Positions 32,733 through 41,212 of a stretch of 64,000 nucleotides of DNA are shown in pieces. The DNA is from Acidobacteriota bacterium. Lineage in GTDB: Bacteria > Acidobacteriota > Thermoanaerobaculia > UBA5066. The position numbers were made by a program, and so were the translations under genes. The notes beneath the pieces were generated by a model. That model made no database searches. It saw nothing but the letters and a program-made list of their open reading frames with translations, and was not told the DNA's origin. The number at the start of each line of letters is the position of its first letter. Position 1 is the stretch's first letter. Location of the stretch: the NCBI GenBank assembly GCA_016716715.1, contig JADJVE010000019.1:248001-312000 (forward strand), written 5' to 3'.

Positions 32733-33443
32733 ATGGCCAGACTGACCAAAGACCAGCTCCGTACCGACCAGCTCCAGCACGCGCTGACCGACGCGCGCGA
32801 CTACGTTTCGAGCCACCGTTCCCAGACCACCCGCTGGATTGCGCTCGGGGCGGCGGCCGTCGTCGCCGTCGTCGCGATCTGGGGCGGTCTCGTGTGGAAG
32901 AGCGGCCGCGCGGCCTCGCGCCTGTCGCAGGCCCTCGCGATCTTCGACGCGCCGCTTGCGTCCGATCCGAGCCCGGCCCCGGGCGCGAAGGTCTACAAGG
33001 ACGCCGCCGAACGTTCGGCCGCCGCGCGGAGCGCGATTCAGGAGCTCGCGAAGGACAGCCCGTCCTCCGCGTCCGGCCGCGCGGCCGCCGTGCTGCTCCT
33101 CGGGATCGACGGCGGGTCCGCCGCGACGGGCACGAACCTCGACGCGGCCCGCGCATTCGCGAGGAGCGAGAAGGGCACCGTCGCCGCCGGAGTCGCCGCG
33201 GTCGCCGCGCTGGACGCCGAGTCGGCCGCCGGCCGCTCGAAGGAAGCGCTGGAAGCCGCGAAGAAGTACCTCGACTCGGCGGATGCGCCGCTGCCCAAGG
33301 ACGTCCTCGTCTACACGATCGCGAAGCTCTACGAGAAGACGGGCCAGAACGTCGAGGCCAAGGGCTTCTACCAGCGCCTCGTGACGGACTTCCCGGATTC
33401 GCCGCTGCGCACCGAAGCGCAGCAGAAGCTGGCCGGACTCTAG
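32733..33443 (+). CDS. TPR-containing membrane protein (YfgM-like)
   Basis: 236 residues from ATG 32733. A cytoplasmic N-terminus of about 33 residues with D-A-R-D-Y-V-S-S-H-R is followed by one membrane helix (W-I-A-L-G-A-A-A-V-V-A-V-V-A-I-W) near 35-55. The rest is helical with a TPR-type unit near 195-230 (L-Y-E-K-T-G-Q-N-V-E-A-K-G-F-Y). This is the plan of YfgM, which assists the Sec translocon and periplasmic chaperones. Ala-rich parts make family assignment moderate. Confidence 0.65.
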   Translation: MARLTKDQLRTDQLQHALTDARDYVSSHRSQTTRWIALGAAAVVAVVAIWGGLVWKSGRAASRLSQALAIFDAPLASDPSPAPGAKVYKDAAERSAAARSAIQELAKDSPSSASGRAAAVLLLGIDGGSAATGTNLDAARAFARSEKGTVAAGVAAVAALDAESAAGRSKEALEAAKKYLDSADAPLPKDVLVYTIAKLYEKTGQNVEAKGFYQRLVTDFPDSPLRTEAQQKLAGL

Positions 33444-34613
33444 GTGCAGCGGCGGGCCATCGTCCTCGTCTGCGACGGGCTCGGGGTCGGTGAGGCCCCG
33501 GACGCCGCCGCGTTCGGCGACGCGGGCGCGCGGACCCTCCAGCACATCCTGCGCGACGGCAAGCCCGTCATCCCGCACCTCACGAAGCTCGGCCTCCTCC
33601 ACACGATGTATGGCGAGGCGCCGGCCGGGCTGCCCGCGCCTTCGGGCGCCTTCGGGCGCCTCGCGGAAGCTTCGGCGGGGAAGGACTCGACGACCGGCCA
33701 CTGGGAGCTCATGGGGCTGACGGTCCCGGTCGCGTTTCCGCTCTACCCGGAAGGTTTTCCGCCCGAGGTCGTCGAGCCGTTCGAGAAGGCGGTCGGGAAG
33801 AAGGTGCTCGTCAACCGGCCCGCTTCGGGAACCGAGGTCATCAAGCAGTACGGCGAAGAGCACATGAAGACGGGCCGCCCGATCCTCTACACGTCGGGCG
33901 ATTCGGTCTTCCAGATTGCGGCGCACGAGGGTGTCGTCCCGATCGAGACGCTCTACCGCTGGTGCGAGATCGCCCGCGAGATGCTCGACGGCAAGCACCG
34001 CGTGGGCCGTGTCATCGCGCGGCCGTTCGTCGGTCAGCCGGGCTCGTTCACGCGCACGCACCGGCGGCACGACTACACGGTCCCGCCGGACGGCCCGACG
34101 CTTCTCGACGAGCTCGAGGCCCAGGGCAAGCGCGTCTACGGGATCGGGAAGATCGAAGATCTCTTTTCGGGGCGCGGCGTCGCCAGGGCCGTCCACACGG
34201 AGTCGAATCGCGACGGGCTGGAGAAGACGGTCGCGGCTCTCGCGGGGCAGGGCGACGACTTCGTCTTCGCGAACCTGAACGACTTCGACACGAAGTTCGG
34301 GCACCGGAACGACCCGGGAGGCTACGCGCGGGCCCTCGAGGAGCTCGACGCTTTCGTCCCGGCCCTGCTCGCGGGCCTCGGCGAGGGCGACGTCCTCATG
34401 ATCACGGCCGACCACGGCGGAGACCCGTCCGACGTCTCGACGGACCACACGCGCGAGTTCGTGCCGATGGTCGCCGCGGGCCCGCGCGTTCGCGCCGGCG
34501 TCGACGTGGGGACGCGCGCGACGTTCGCGGACCTCGGGGCGACGGTTGCCGAGCATCTCGGCGTCGCGCCACTCGCGGGCGCGAGCTTCCTCTCCGCGAT
34601 CCTGCGCGGCTGA
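33444..34613 (+). CDS. deoB: Phosphopentomutase
   Basis: 389 residues; GTG 33444 directly follows the upstream TAG. Alkaline-phosphatase-fold signatures are C-D-G-L-G-V-G-E-A-P-D-A at the start (metal Asp), K-D-S-T-T-G-H-W-E near residue 80 (phosphorylated Thr), and I-T-A-D-H-G-G-D-P near 320. It converts (deoxy)ribose-1-phosphate to the 5-phosphate in nucleoside salvage, a fitting partner for the BMP importer at 11-16 kb, though not in the same operon. Confidence 0.92.
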   Translation: MQRRAIVLVCDGLGVGEAPDAAAFGDAGARTLQHILRDGKPVIPHLTKLGLLHTMYGEAPAGLPAPSGAFGRLAEASAGKDSTTGHWELMGLTVPVAFPLYPEGFPPEVVEPFEKAVGKKVLVNRPASGTEVIKQYGEEHMKTGRPILYTSGDSVFQIAAHEGVVPIETLYRWCEIAREMLDGKHRVGRVIARPFVGQPGSFTRTHRRHDYTVPPDGPTLLDELEAQGKRVYGIGKIEDLFSGRGVARAVHTESNRDGLEKTVAALAGQGDDFVFANLNDFDTKFGHRNDPGGYARALEELDAFVPALLAGLGEGDVLMITADHGGDPSDVSTDHTREFVPMVAAGPRVRAGVDVGTRATFADLGATVAEHLGVAPLAGASFLSAILRG

Positions 34614-34630
34614 CGCGCCGCGCGCGCCCG

Positions 34631-34636
34631 TATACT
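34631..34636 (+). promoter_or_regulatory. Possible -10 box (TATACT) for kinase K1
   Basis: TATACT ends sixteen bases before ATG 34653. No Shine-Dalgarno lies before the ATG, so the message would be almost leaderless. A weak CTGACG at 34610-34615 is the only -35 candidate. Confidence 0.4.
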
Positions 34637-34652
34637 GAGACCGAACTCCAAC

Positions 34653-37403
34653 ATGACGATTTCCTCAGGCACACGCCTCGGCCCCTACGAGATCCTTGCG
34701 CCCCTCGGGGCCGGGGGAATGGGAGAGGTCTACCGGGCCAAAGACACGCGCCTCGCGAGAGAGGTGGCGATCAAGGTACTGCCGGAAGAGTTCTTTGAAG
34801 GTGAAGAGAGGAGAACGCGCTTCGAGAGGGAAGCGCGACTGCTCGCAGCGCTCAATCATCCCGGAATCGCGGCGATCTACTCATTCGAAGAAATTCCCTC
34901 TTCCTCCTCTTCTTCTTCGCGCCACCTCCTGGTCATGGAGCTCGTCGAGGGCGACGACCTTGCCGTGCGCGTCGCCCGCGGTCCGATCCCGCTCGAAGAA
35001 TCTCTTTCCTTCGCGAGGCAGATCGCCGAGGCGCTCGAGGCCGCGCACGAGAAGGGGATCGTCCACCGCGACCTCAAGCCCGCGAACGTCAAGATCACGC
35101 CCGACGGGCGCGTGAAGCTCCTCGACTTCGGCCTCGCGAAGATCTTCGAGAGCGAGGCGACGGTCTCGAACCCGTCGATCTCGTACTCGCCCACGCTCAC
35201 GGCCCGCGGCACGGCGGCGGGCGTGATCCTCGGGACGGCGGCCTACATGTCGCCCGAGCAGGCGCGCGGAAAACCGGTCGACAAGCGGACGGACGTCTGG
35301 GCTTTCGGGTGCGTGCTCTTCGAGATGCTCGCGGGCAAGAAGGCCTTCGAGGGCGAGACGGTCTCCGACACGCTCGCCGCGATCCTGCGCGGCGAGCCGG
35401 ACTGGGCGGCTCTGCCGGAGCAGACGCCGCCCGCCGTAAGAAAGATTCTTAGAAGGTGTCTGCAGCGAGATGCGCGCGCCCGGCTTCACGACATCGCCGA
35501 CGCGCGCCTCGACCTCGAAGAGCTGGGCGCGGCCGGCGCATCGGGCACTTCTTCTTACTCTTCATTCACCTTCCAAGAAGATCCCGCGGCGTCGAACTCG
35601 GCCGCAGGTCGAATTGCTTCGTCGGCGTCCGCGCGAGGGAGCAAGAAATTTCTCTATTTCTCATGGGCGATCGCGGCCGCGTGCGCGGCCGCCGCCGGGG
35701 CGCTTGCGCTGCGCGCTCGCGCCCCGCGCGCGCCGGCTCCGGTCGTCCAGTTCGAGGTGCGCGTGCCGGAAGGGGTGACGTTCGGCAACTCGATGGCGCT
35801 CTCGCCCGACGGCCGGCGGCTCGCGTTCATCGCGACCGACGAGAAGGACATCGAGCGGCTGTACGTGCGCTCGTTCGACACGGTCGGCGCCCAGGTCTTG
35901 TCGGGCACCGAAGGCGCCCGATTCCCGTTCTGGTCGCCGGACGGCACGGCGATCGCCTACTTCACCGGTGACCGTCTCGCGCGCGTGAGCGCGGCAGGAG
36001 GCCCGCCCCAGACGATCTGCCCGGTCACCGACGGCCGTGGCGGAACGTGGTCCACGCGGGGCGTCATCGTCTTCGCGCCCGGAACCCGGCTGCCCCTTCA
36101 CCGCGTGAGCGCGACCGGCGGAATCCCCGTCGCGGCGACGACGTTCGGCACGAAGGACTACTCGCACCGCTGGCCGAGGCTGCTCCCCGACGGCGTCCAC
36201 TATCTCTACCTCTGCCTGAGCGACGACCCGGCCCGCCTCGGCACGCGCGTGGCGTCTCTCGACTCGGGAGGCGACGCGTTCGTCGTCTCGACGCGCGGCA
36301 AAGCGGAGTACGACGCGGGCCGCCTCCTCTACGTCCGCGAGAGCGCGCTCTACTCCCAGCCGTTCGACGCGGACCGCCGCAAGCTCTCCGGCGAGCCCGG
36401 ACTCGTCGCCGACGGGGTCGTCGTCGAGGGCGAGAGCGGGTGGACGGGTCTCGCGGCCTTTTCGGCGGCCGACGGCACCCTCGTTCACAGGCGTCGCGCG
36501 AACCCGCGACAGAGGCTCACCTGGTTCGACCGTTCGGGCAAGCCGCTCGGAACCGTCGGGGACGCCGGCGTCCTGTCGGAGCCGTTCTGGTTCCCGGGGG
36601 CGCAACGCCTCGGGCTCAGCGTGATGGACCCGCGGACCGAACTTTATGACCTCTGGCAGGTGGACCTGGCGCGCGGCACGTGGACGCGGCTCACGTTCGG
36701 GCCCAAGGCCAACAACACGGGCATCGCGTCGCCGGACGGAAAGAACCTCTACTTCTCGTCGAACCGCGCGAGCCGCATGGGCCTCTTCCGCCGCCCCCTG
36801 GACGGAACCGGAGGGGACGAGTCGATTCTGTCGACGACCCTCGACAACTACGGCGACTTCATCTCGCCGGACGGGGCGTGGCTGGTTTTCGAGACGATGA
36901 GCAGCGTGGGCCGCCCCGAACTCTGGAGGCTTCCGCTCTCGGGCGGGCGAAAGCCCGAGCTTCTCCTCGCGGTGCCCCAGGCGGCGACGGCCCACGCGTC
37001 CGGGTCGCCCGACGGGAAGTTCTTCGCGTACACGTCGGACGAGACGGGCCGCCCGGAGGTGTACGTGCAGAGGTTCCCGCCGTCGGGCGGGAAGTGGCAG
37101 ATTTCGAAGGACGGCGGCGACCAGGCTCTCTGGCGCGCGGACGGGAAAGAGCTGTACTTCCTCTCGATCGACCGGAAGATCATGGCGGTCGAGCTCTCTC
37201 TCGCCGGAGACGCGCAGATCGGAGCGCCGAAAACACTCTTCCCGGTGCGCGTGCCCGCCAACGGAATCTCCGACAACCGGTCCCAGTACGTTCCGGCTCC
37301 GGACGGAAGTCGGTTCCTCGTTCTGGCGACCGCGGACGAACGGCAGGAACAGCCCGCCGTCGTCGTCCTGAACTGGCCCGCGACGGCCGCGCAGGGACGA
37401 TGA
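34653..37403 (+). CDS. Receptor-like Ser/Thr kinase K1 (propeller sensor)
   Basis: 916 residues. The kinase domain has glycine loop G-A-G-G-M-G-E-V-Y (19-27), Lys41, H-R-D with Asp140, and D-F-G with Asp158; the P+1 region reads A-A-Y-M-S-P-E-Q. One membrane helix is near 334-354, then about 560 residues with repeated S-P-D-G-x-x-(L/I)-A-(F/Y) units (PD40/TolB-like propeller) and the E-V-Y-V-Q-R-F-P repeat near 800. Ends in V-V-L-N-W. Kinase clade A1 with K2, K5, K6. Two dispersed-motif pairs lie in it: 34786-34812 with 34881-34918, and 35438-35458 with 35550-35592. Propellers often sense small ligands or proteins; the ligand is unknown. Confidence 0.93.
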   Translation: MTISSGTRLGPYEILAPLGAGGMGEVYRAKDTRLAREVAIKVLPEEFFEGEERRTRFEREARLLAALNHPGIAAIYSFEEIPSSSSSSSRHLLVMELVEGDDLAVRVARGPIPLEESLSFARQIAEALEAAHEKGIVHRDLKPANVKITPDGRVKLLDFGLAKIFESEATVSNPSISYSPTLTARGTAAGVILGTAAYMSPEQARGKPVDKRTDVWAFGCVLFEMLAGKKAFEGETVSDTLAAILRGEPDWAALPEQTPPAVRKILRRCLQRDARARLHDIADARLDLEELGAAGASGTSSYSSFTFQEDPAASNSAAGRIASSASARGSKKFLYFSWAIAAACAAAAGALALRARAPRAPAPVVQFEVRVPEGVTFGNSMALSPDGRRLAFIATDEKDIERLYVRSFDTVGAQVLSGTEGARFPFWSPDGTAIAYFTGDRLARVSAAGGPPQTICPVTDGRGGTWSTRGVIVFAPGTRLPLHRVSATGGIPVAATTFGTKDYSHRWPRLLPDGVHYLYLCLSDDPARLGTRVASLDSGGDAFVVSTRGKAEYDAGRLLYVRESALYSQPFDADRRKLSGEPGLVADGVVVEGESGWTGLAAFSAADGTLVHRRRANPRQRLTWFDRSGKPLGTVGDAGVLSEPFWFPGAQRLGLSVMDPRTELYDLWQVDLARGTWTRLTFGPKANNTGIASPDGKNLYFSSNRASRMGLFRRPLDGTGGDESILSTTLDNYGDFISPDGAWLVFETMSSVGRPELWRLPLSGGRKPELLLAVPQAATAHASGSPDGKFFAYTSDETGRPEVYVQRFPPSGGKWQISKDGGDQALWRADGKELYFLSIDRKIMAVELSLAGDAQIGAPKTLFPVRVPANGISDNRSQYVPAPDGSRFLVLATADERQEQPAVVVLNWPATAAQGR
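35438..35458 (+). repeat. Dispersed motif, second purine arm in K1
   Basis: It reads AAGAAAGATTCTTAGAAGGT G. The codons AGA-AAG-ATT-CTT-AGA-AGG encode R-K-I-L-R-R, a normal kinase alpha-helix segment, but with very rare codons for this genome. Confidence 0.65.
35550..35592 (-). repeat. Dispersed motif, second pyrimidine arm in K1
   Basis: On the minus strand it reads GATCTTCTTGGAAGGTGAAT then GAAGAG. TCTTNGAAGGTG matches 35438-35458 base for base except N, so the two arms can pair over at least 12 nt with a 91-nt loop. Confidence 0.65.
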
Positions 37404-37443
37404 GGGCCTCTTCGCAGCACCCGTCCATGACAGGAGCAGCATC

Positions 37444-38346
37444 ATGAAACTGACGGTCGCAATCCTCCCGGCGTTTCTCGCGTACTCCTCTCTCTTCGCC
37501 CAGGCTCCCGACCCGCACGCCGAGCACGCGAAGGAGGCCGCGGCGAAGCCGTCGCCCGCCTCGGCTCCCGCCGCGCCCGCGCCGCGCAACGAGGCGATCC
37601 CGCCCGACGCCGACCAGGTCAAGGACGCGCTCGCGAAGTCGCCGCGCCATGGCGAGTGGGTGGACGTCGCGCTGCCGGGCGGCGGCAAGCTCGTCACGTG
37701 GGTCGTCTACCCGGAGAAAAAGGAAAAGGCCGGGATCGTGATCGTGATCCACGAGATCTGGGGCCTCACGGACTGGGCGCGCGGCGTCGCGGACCAGCTC
37801 GCGAAGGAAGGGTTCATCGCGCTCGCGCCGGACCTCTTGTCGGGCATGGGTCCGAACGGCGGCGGCACGGACTCGCTCGGCGCGGACGCCACGAAAGTGA
37901 TCCGGAACCTGACGCCGGCCGACGCGGCGGCGCGACTCGACGCCGTGCGGGCCTATGCGCTCAAGCTGCCGGCGGCAAACGGCAGGGTCGGAAGCGTCGG
38001 CTTCTGCTGGGGCGGGTCGACGAGCTTCGGTTACGCCGTGGCGCAGCCGAAGCTGGACGCGGCGGCGGTGTACTACGGCTCGTCGCCCGAGGACGCGGAG
38101 GCCTACGCGAAGATCGGCGCGCCCGTCGTGGGTTTCTACGGCGGAGACGACGCGCGCGTGAACGCCACGATCCCGCGCGCCGAAGAGGCCATGAAGAGGC
38201 TCGGCAAGCGCTACACGGCGAACGTGTACGAGGGCGCGGGCCACGGCTTCCTCCGGCAGCAGACGGGGCGCGACGGCGCGAACGCCCGCGCCTCCGCGAA
38301 GGCCTGGGCCGCGACGGTCGCGTTCCTCAACGAGAGACTGAAGTAG
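37444..38346 (+). CDS. Exported dienelactone-hydrolase-family protein
   Basis: 300 residues with a signal peptide (MKLTVAILPAFLAYSSLFAQ). A Pro/Ala-rich linker is followed by a DLH core: I-H-E-I-W-G-L near residue 101, the nucleophile in G-F-C-W-G-G (Cys near 187), Asp in Y-G-G-D-D-A, and His in G-A-G-H-G-F. The Cys nucleophile is the hallmark of true dienelactone hydrolases. It lies 40 bp after K1 and may be co-transcribed. Substrate unknown. Confidence 0.82.
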   Translation: MKLTVAILPAFLAYSSLFAQAPDPHAEHAKEAAAKPSPASAPAAPAPRNEAIPPDADQVKDALAKSPRHGEWVDVALPGGGKLVTWVVYPEKKEKAGIVIVIHEIWGLTDWARGVADQLAKEGFIALAPDLLSGMGPNGGGTDSLGADATKVIRNLTPADAAARLDAVRAYALKLPAANGRVGSVGFCWGGSTSFGYAVAQPKLDAAAVYYGSSPEDAEAYAKIGAPVVGFYGGDDARVNATIPRAEEAMKRLGKRYTANVYEGAGHGFLRQQTGRDGANARASAKAWAATVAFLNERLK

Positions 38347-38375
38347 TGCCGTCGCGCCCGCGACACCGTCGCAGC

Positions 38376-38381
38376 TAGAAT
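38376..38381 (+). promoter_or_regulatory. Possible -10 box (TAGAAT) for K2
   Basis: TAGAAT ends eleven bases before ATG 38393. The same hexamer occurs twelve bases before K4 (46668-46673). No Shine-Dalgarno precedes either start. Confidence 0.45.
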
Positions 38382-38392
38382 CTGTCCATCAC

Positions 38393-41212
38393 ATGACGCT
38401 TGCCGCCGGGACGAAGCTCGGGCCTTACGAGATCCTTGCGCCGCTCGGGGCGGGCGGGATGGGCGAGGTCTACCGGGCGAAGGACGCGCGCCTCGCGAGA
38501 GAGGTCGCGGTCAAGGTATTGCCGGAGGAGTTCTTCGAAGGTGAAGAGAGGAGGCAGCGGTTCGAGCGGGAGGCGCGGCTGCTCGCAGCGCTCAATCACC
38601 CCGGAATCGCCGCAATTTACTCATTCGAAGAAATCCCCTCTTCCTCTTCTTCTTCATCCCGCCACCTCCTGGTGATGGAGCTCGTCGAAGGCGAGGGCCT
38701 CGACCAGAAGGTCGCCACCGGCCCTCTTCCGCTCGAAGAATCTCTTTCTTTCGCGAAGCAGATCGCCGAGGCGCTCGAAGCCGCCCACGAGAAGGGCATC
38801 ATCCACCGCGACCTCAAACCCGCGAACGTCAGGGTGACGCACGACGGGCGGGTGAAGCTCCTCGACTTCGGCCTCGCGAAGATGTTCGAGGGGGAGGGCG
38901 GCCCCGGCTCCTCCGCGGGCGTCACGCACTCTCCGACGCTGACGGCGCGCGCGACGGCGGCGGGCGTGATCCTCGGGACGGCCGCGTACATGTCGCCCGA
39001 GCAGGCGCGGGGGAGGCCGGTCGACAAGAGGACGGACGTCTGGGCGTTCGGTTGCGTGCTCTTCGAGATGCTGGCGGGAAAGAGAGCCTTCGAAGGGGAG
39101 ACCGTCTCCGACACGCTCGCGGCGGTCCTGATGAAAGAACCGGATTGGAGCGCGCTGCGCGCGCCGATTTCCTTGAAGGTGAGAGAGCTGATGCGCCGGT
39201 GTCTCCAGCGCGACGCAAAGCAGCGCCTGCGCGACATCGGAGACGCGCGCATCGCCCTCGAAGAGGAGATCGGCGCTTCGGGCAGCTCCTCCGGCCAATT
39301 ACCCTTCGAAGAAAATCCCGCGTCGCCTGACCCCGCTGCAGGTCGAAGCGCACCGGCGAGTCGCGAGCGAGGGAGCAGGAATCTCCTCTCTCTCTATCTT
39401 CCCTGGGTGCTCGCGGCTGCGTTCGCGGCCGCGGCGGGGGCTCTCGCGCTGCGCGTTCGCGACCCGCAGGCGCCGATCGCATCGACGGGCCTTACGGCGG
39501 CTCTGCTCCCGCCCGACGGTTGGACCTTCGACATGCTGAGCGGCCCCCCCGTCCTTTCGCCCGACGGGACCCGCCTCGCGTTCGTCGTGACCGACGGAAA
39601 ATTGAGGAGCCAGATCTGCGTCCGTTCGCTCGCCACAGGCGAGGCGCAGGTCCTGCCCGGCACGGAAACGGCGCGAAACCCGTTCTGGTCGCCGGACAGC
39701 AAGGTGGTCGCATTCTTCGGGCAGACGACGGGCCTCGACGTCGTCCCGGCGTCGGGCGGCGCCGTCGAGCTCGTCGCCGCGAGCGGACCGGGCCGGGGGG
39801 GCACCTGGGGGTCGGATGGCACGATGCTTTACTCGCCTGCTCTCCTGAGCTCCATCTTCCGCATCGTGCCGGGGCGCAAGGAACGAGTGCCCGTGACGAC
39901 GCTGGACGAGCCCCGGGGAGAGAGTGCGCACCAGTGGCCGCAGTTCCTTCCGGACGGAAAGCACTTCCTGTTCGTCGTCCAGCGCGTCGACCCGGTGACC
40001 CGCCGAAACGAGACCGAACTGTGCGTCCAGGCGCTCGGCGAGACGGAGCGCAGGGTCCTCCTGAAGGGCGTGACTCGCGCCGTCTACGTGATCGGTCACC
40101 TCCTCTTCGCGCGGGGCGGAGCCCTGATGGCGCAGCCGTTCGACGCGACCCGGCTGGAGACGTCGGGCGATCCCTTCGTCGTCGCGCCCCGTGTCCAGTT
40201 CCTGGCGGACGGCGGCACGGGGATCTTCACGGCCTCCGCGAACGGGCTCCTCGTCTACGCTTCGGGCGGGACCATCGGCAACGCGCAGCTCGTCGTGTAC
40301 GACCGCTCCGGGAAGGCGCTCCGGACCCTCGGCGAGGTCGGCAACTACTGGACGCCACGCGTGTCCCCCGACGGAAAACTCGTGGCGTCGGAGGTGATCG
40401 ACGCCGTGAGCAACAACCGCGACGTCTGGACGTTCGACGCCATCGGCGCCGAGCCGCCCGTGCGGCGCACGTTCGACCCGGGCGAGGACTACACGCCCCT
40501 GTTCTCGCCCGACGGCAAGCGCCTCGCTTACGCGTCGTACCGGAAGGGGTCGTGGTACATCCACGAGAAGACGCTTTCGGGCTCGGACGAGGAGAGGCTT
40601 CTCGCCGCGACGCCGGATGCGCCCCTTCCCGCCGGCACAGCGCCCTCGGCGCACCTCCAGATCGTGGCCGGCTCGAAGTTCCTGACGAGCTGGTCGCCGG
40701 ACGGGCGCTTCATCGCCTTCAACGGGTCGACGCGGGAAACGTCCGACGACATGTGGCAGCTCTCCGCTGAAGGCGGCAAGGCCGAGCTCATCCTCCGGAC
40801 GCCCGCGTCGGAACGAGACACGGCGTTCTCGCCCGACGGGCACTGGATCGCCTATCTCTCGTCCGAGAGCGGCAGCCCCGAGGTCTACGTGCGCTCGTAC
40901 CCGGGCCCCGGCGGGAAATGGCAGGTCTCGACCGGCGGCGGCGTCCAGCCGCGCTGGAGCCGCGACGGGCGCGAGCTCTTTTACCTCGCGACGGGCTTCC
41001 GCCTCACGTCCGTCCCGATCCGCGCGGGCACCACGTTCGAGAAGGGCACGCCGCGGGAACTCTTCCAGGTGTCGAGCCGCCGGACGAACATCCCGCAGTT
41101 CGACCCGTTCCCGGACGGGCAGAGGTTCATCGTGAACACGGTCGTCACCGAGAAGGCCTCGACGCCGCTGACGCTCGTCCAGAACTGGACGTCGATGGTG
41201 AAGGCGAAATGA
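38393..41212 (+). CDS. Receptor-like Ser/Thr kinase K2 (propeller sensor)
   Basis: 939 residues, clade A1. Lys41, catalytic Asp140 and D-F-G Asp158 are all present. Membrane helix near 334-355 (W-V-L-A-A-A-F-A-A-A-A-G-A-L-A-L). The propeller has S-P-D-G-T-R-L-A-F and S-P-D-S-K-V-V-A-F repeats and ends with L-V-Q-N-W. Dispersed motif pairs are at 38525-38552 with 38621-38658, and 39165-39190 with 39296-39323. The DUF885 gene starts inside its stop codon, then K3, so K2-DUF885-K3 form one coupled unit. Confidence 0.93.
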   Translation: MTLAAGTKLGPYEILAPLGAGGMGEVYRAKDARLAREVAVKVLPEEFFEGEERRQRFEREARLLAALNHPGIAAIYSFEEIPSSSSSSSRHLLVMELVEGEGLDQKVATGPLPLEESLSFAKQIAEALEAAHEKGIIHRDLKPANVRVTHDGRVKLLDFGLAKMFEGEGGPGSSAGVTHSPTLTARATAAGVILGTAAYMSPEQARGRPVDKRTDVWAFGCVLFEMLAGKRAFEGETVSDTLAAVLMKEPDWSALRAPISLKVRELMRRCLQRDAKQRLRDIGDARIALEEEIGASGSSSGQLPFEENPASPDPAAGRSAPASRERGSRNLLSLYLPWVLAAAFAAAAGALALRVRDPQAPIASTGLTAALLPPDGWTFDMLSGPPVLSPDGTRLAFVVTDGKLRSQICVRSLATGEAQVLPGTETARNPFWSPDSKVVAFFGQTTGLDVVPASGGAVELVAASGPGRGGTWGSDGTMLYSPALLSSIFRIVPGRKERVPVTTLDEPRGESAHQWPQFLPDGKHFLFVVQRVDPVTRRNETELCVQALGETERRVLLKGVTRAVYVIGHLLFARGGALMAQPFDATRLETSGDPFVVAPRVQFLADGGTGIFTASANGLLVYASGGTIGNAQLVVYDRSGKALRTLGEVGNYWTPRVSPDGKLVASEVIDAVSNNRDVWTFDAIGAEPPVRRTFDPGEDYTPLFSPDGKRLAYASYRKGSWYIHEKTLSGSDEERLLAATPDAPLPAGTAPSAHLQIVAGSKFLTSWSPDGRFIAFNGSTRETSDDMWQLSAEGGKAELILRTPASERDTAFSPDGHWIAYLSSESGSPEVYVRSYPGPGGKWQVSTGGGVQPRWSRDGRELFYLATGFRLTSVPIRAGTTFEKGTPRELFQVSSRRTNIPQFDPFPDGQRFIVNTVVTEKASTPLTLVQNWTSMVKAK
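39165..39190 (+). repeat. Dispersed motif, second purine arm in K2
   Basis: It reads GATTTCCTTGAAGGTGAGAG AG. It is at the position homologous to 35438 in K1 but codes for a different peptide (I-S-L-K-V-R-E). Confidence 0.6.
39296..39323 (-). repeat. Dispersed motif, second pyrimidine arm in K2
   Basis: On the minus strand it reads GGATTTTCTTCGAAGGGTAA. GATTT, CTT and GAAGG are shared with the arm at 39165-39190, about 105 bp earlier. Confidence 0.6.

Noticed and set aside
33636..33663. Short tandem GCGCCTTCGGGC repeat in deoB
   Set aside because: Two and a half units encoding an ordinary S-G-A-F-G segment; no sign of function or instability.
34881..34918. Serine runs (about seven Ser) in several kinases as a phosphorylation or linker feature
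   Set aside because: The run is the direct coding result of the pyrimidine arm (TCTTCCTCC type) of the dispersed motif and is missing in K6, K9 and K10, so it is better explained at the DNA level.
35661..37697. Minus-strand open frame of about 680 codons opposite K1
   Set aside because: Antisense to the propeller of K1 with low-complexity charged composition; no recognisable family.
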